8,707 nt of DNA. Source: an uncultured archaeon (GTDB taxonomy: Archaea > Nanobdellota > Nanobdellia > Pacearchaeales > GW2011-AR1). This document shows positions 7,211-8,707 of the stretch, in pieces. The stretch's first letter is position 1. Each line of letters begins with the position of its first letter. The position numbers and the translations under genes are program-made. The notes beneath the pieces were generated by a model. It made no database searches. It was not told where the DNA came from and saw nothing but the letters and a program-made list of their open reading frames with translations. Where the stretch lies: assembly GCA_903873955.1 (NCBI GenBank), contig CAIQQL010000096.1:1-8707 (forward strand), written 5' to 3'.

Positions 7211-8326
7211 TTAAGGAATAATCTCCGGTCCGAAATATTTTTCATAATCAAAATCTTTCATTGAAACTGTACTCTTGTCAATCTTTCTCTGTATGCCCGG
7301 AAGGTTTAAAGTGACTTCTTGGATCAGATGGTGTATTGTGTCACAAATAAGGGCATTACCCTCCTCTGACCAAAGTTTAGCTCTGTTCCAGTAAAGACAG
7401 CGGCCTCCACAAAGCCCCTTTATGTCACAAGTGGTACATTTACCCTGAATAGGGATGGTCTTCAGGTTGCCCGGACTGCTGTCAAGTGTACCTGCTTCAA
7501 AGTCAATTATCGAGTTCATAATCGGGCAGGCAACAACCTTTCCATCTGTGGTTATTGTATACCCTGCATGGCCCGCACCACATCGTAAGAGTGATTGTTC
7601 ATGATCTAGCATGCTTTTGGTGATTGCCAGAAAAGGATACAGTTTGATGACCTTTCCCTTGTCCATAAGCTCAGTCCAAAAGCTAAACAATCGAGAAAGT
7701 GAGTCGTTGTACTCTTTGACAAAAGTCTTGAATTGTACGAAGTCATAATCAAATTTATAAAAACCTGCGTCAATCTGCCAATGCACGGAAGTGAACCCTG
7801 AGTCTATAAGGCTCCGGACCTGTTCGTAAAGGTCCGCATTTGGCGGGGTGATAGTCATCCTTGCAACCAACTCTCCTTTGTATCCTGTCTTTTTGAGCAA
7901 TGAGAGGTTTTGCATCACCGTCTCATAGGTTTGAGCCCCTCTGTTCTTGTCTGTCCTTTCTGCTGTGCCATCTAATGAAATGAGAATCTTGTCTATCTTG
8001 TTTCGATATTGTCTTGGGAGTTTATGTAATAGTTTTCCATTTGTCTGCATCCTGAACCTGACGTTCGTCTCTTGCAATCCCTGTATCACTTTTTTAATCT
8101 TGGGAATCTCAAGAAGTGGCTCCCCTCCATAAAAAATAAGTATCGGCTCTGGGTCTTGCTCCAAAAATGACCTGAGCTTGTCTGTCTGCACTATAGATCT
8201 ATCCGGAGCTGAAAAGTCAAATGTAAAAGTCTTATTGAGTTGATTATCAAATTCATGCATTGATTTTTCGTAACAGTAAGCACAATGTGAATTACACAGA
8301 TTAGTGAGGATGAGATGATAATGCAT
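7211..8326 (-). CDS. Radical SAM/SPASM protein, AF1577-like putative peptide-modifying enzyme
   Basis: A 371-residue cytoplasmic enzyme. It has the radical SAM cluster motif C11-x3-C15-x2-C18 (CNSHCAYCYEK), which binds the [4Fe-4S] cluster that cleaves S-adenosylmethionine. Also present are a GGEP motif (67-70), MQTNG (93-97) and SLDG. The C-terminal SPASM domain is complete: C249-x12-G262-x4-C267, then C297-x2-C300-x5-C306-x3-C310 and C328, the layout that binds two auxiliary [4Fe-4S] clusters. The opening MHYHLILTNLCN and the length fit the archaeal AF1577 family (TIGR04084, from memory), annotated as putative peptide-modifying. The substrate is unknown and no precursor-like peptide is visible here. 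A sulfatase-maturase-like role is a less likely alternative. I chose ATG 8326 over the in-frame TTG at 8338 because family proteins begin MHYH and a TATA-like box sits about 25 bp upstream. It converges on the surface cluster with a 2-bp gap. Confidence 0.9.
   Translation of the reverse strand: MHYHLILTNLCNSHCAYCYEKSMHEFDNQLNKTFTFDFSAPDRSIVQTDKLRSFLEQDPEPILIFYGGEPLLEIPKIKKVIQGLQETNVRFRMQTNGKLLHKLPRQYRNKIDKILISLDGTAERTDKNRGAQTYETVMQNLSLLKKTGYKGELVARMTITPPNADLYEQVRSLIDSGFTSVHWQIDAGFYKFDYDFVQFKTFVKEYNDSLSRLFSFWTELMDKGKVIKLYPFLAITKSMLDHEQSLLRCGAGHAGYTITTDGKVVACPIMNSIIDFEAGTLDSSPGNLKTIPIQGKCTTCDIKGLCGGRCLYWNRAKLWSEEGNALICDTIHHLIQEVTLNLPGIQRKIDKSTVSMKDFDYEKYFGPEIIP
7238..7242 (+). terminator. Weak T5 terminator candidate for the surface gene cluster
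   Basis: TTTTT lies about 30 nt after the anchored surface protein stop, inside the 3' end of the convergent radical SAM gene. It is the first T-run downstream on the plus strand. The evidence is weak. Confidence 0.25.
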
Positions 8327-8346
8327 AAACTTTCCCAATCTTTTTT

Positions 8347-8355
8347 TATTTAAAA
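8347..8355 (-). promoter_or_regulatory. TATA-like box for the radical SAM gene, likely leaderless
   Basis: On the minus strand TTTTAAATA is centred about 25 nt before the ATG at 8326, so transcription would begin at or next to the start codon. Only a weak GGGA lies before the ATG, which fits a leaderless message. The surrounding 53-bp gap (8327-8379) has no oligo-T terminator for the upstream gene, so co-transcription from upstream is also possible. Confidence 0.45.
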
Positions 8356-8379
8356 GGCTTTTTGATAATTCCTTTAGCC

Positions 8380-8707
8380 CTATTTTTTACTTTTTTTGAC
8401 TGTTTTTTTCTGGTTAGATGGACTCTTAGACTCAACAGCAAAATTTCCCAAGACGTATGCACGGAATCCTGTTCCTTTATTTCTGATTCCGGCATATTCA
8501 GCATTAATCTGTTCTGAGACGATGTGATACGCTTCAGGATTATTCTTTCTGAGGCGTTCAAGACCTGCTTTTGTCTGAGCAAGCTTAGATGAAAACAGCA
8601 TGTTACGTCCTTCCTTGGGAGATACTCCCTTACTTGCCCCATATGCCGCCGACACCCAGTCAACAAAATTAGCGTCTGAGGTTGGAACCGGTCTTCGATA
8701 TATCTGA
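8380..8707 (-). CDS. Unrecognised protein with lysine-rich tail (5' end outside window)
   Basis: The frame is open to the window edge, so the N-terminus is missing; a GTG at 8655 is in frame but upstream codons still read as protein (YRRPVPTSDANFVDW). About 108 residues are visible. The body looks soluble and mostly helical (KLAQTKAGLERLRKNNPEAY, then HIVSEQINAEYAGI and FRAYVLGNFAVESK). It ends in a disordered basic tail, SPSNQKKTVKKSKK, as in some nucleic-acid-binding proteins. No cysteine is visible, and I saw no membrane segment or family motif. I preferred this frame to the overlapping 8346-8666 frame because its composition is protein-like. It lies 53 bp upstream of the radical SAM gene on the same strand, so they may share a transcript. 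Function unknown. Confidence 0.65.
   Translation of the reverse strand, partial: QIYRRPVPTSDANFVDWVSAAYGASKGVSPKEGRNMLFSSKLAQTKAGLERLRKNNPEAYHIVSEQINAEYAGIRNKGTGFRAYVLGNFAVESKSPSNQKKTVKKSKK

Noticed and set aside
8336..8338. TTG 8338 as the radical SAM start
   Set aside because: It adds only four residues before MHYH, and the ATG at 8326 fits both the family N-terminus and the TATA spacing better.
8356..8380. Possible hairpin GGCT...AGCC between the two minus-strand genes
   Set aside because: Only four base pairs with a loop of about 16 nt and no oligo-T on the transcript strand; not enough for a terminator.
8346..8666. Overlapping 106-codon minus-strand frame starting at TTG
   Set aside because: It overlaps the frame at 8380-8707 almost completely. 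The latter has a more globular composition and stays open to the window edge; this one looks like an out-of-frame shadow.

Overview
The window reads as an AT-rich archaeal chromosome fragment. A DPANN archaeon of the Woesearchaeota/Pacearchaeota kind is my best guess. The reasons are very large secreted proteins packed with N-x-S/T sequons, TTTAAATA-like TATA boxes, strong GGAGG ribosome binding sites, and a radical SAM enzyme that looks like the archaeal AF1577 family. No 16S gene or marker protein is present, so the assignment is inference.

Positions 1-7208 (+ strand) hold a tight three-gene cell-surface cluster. The first gene is the 3' part (over 1500 codons) of a giant secreted protein: Ig-like segments, then about eleven Cys/Asp-rich repeats that look like calcium-binding loops pinned by cysteines, then more beta-sandwich segments and no C-terminal anchor. 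The second gene (4535-4996) overlaps it by one base (TAATG) and encodes a small membrane hairpin protein with a basic, YGPY-containing cytoplasmic head. The third gene (start 5094, or alternatively 4989) encodes a signal peptide, a heavily sequon-rich ectodomain, a ten-glycine linker, a nearly sequon-free stalk and a C-terminal transmembrane anchor. A TATA box and a 17-bp dyad in front of 5094 suggest that the third gene can also be transcribed on its own.

Positions 7211-8707 (- strand) converge on that cluster with a gap of only 2 bp. They hold a radical SAM/SPASM protein with every expected iron-sulfur cysteine, and upstream of it the C-terminal part of an unrecognised lysine-tailed protein. 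A TATA-like element about 25 bp before the radical SAM start codon suggests a leaderless transcript.

The + strand genes plausibly build one envelope structure: a secreted repeat protein, a membrane accessory and an anchored partner. The - strand genes have no visible functional link to it. No RNA genes, insertion sequences, CRISPR arrays or origins were seen. The longest non-coding stretch is about 97 bp (4997-5093), so there is no gene desert over 300 bp.
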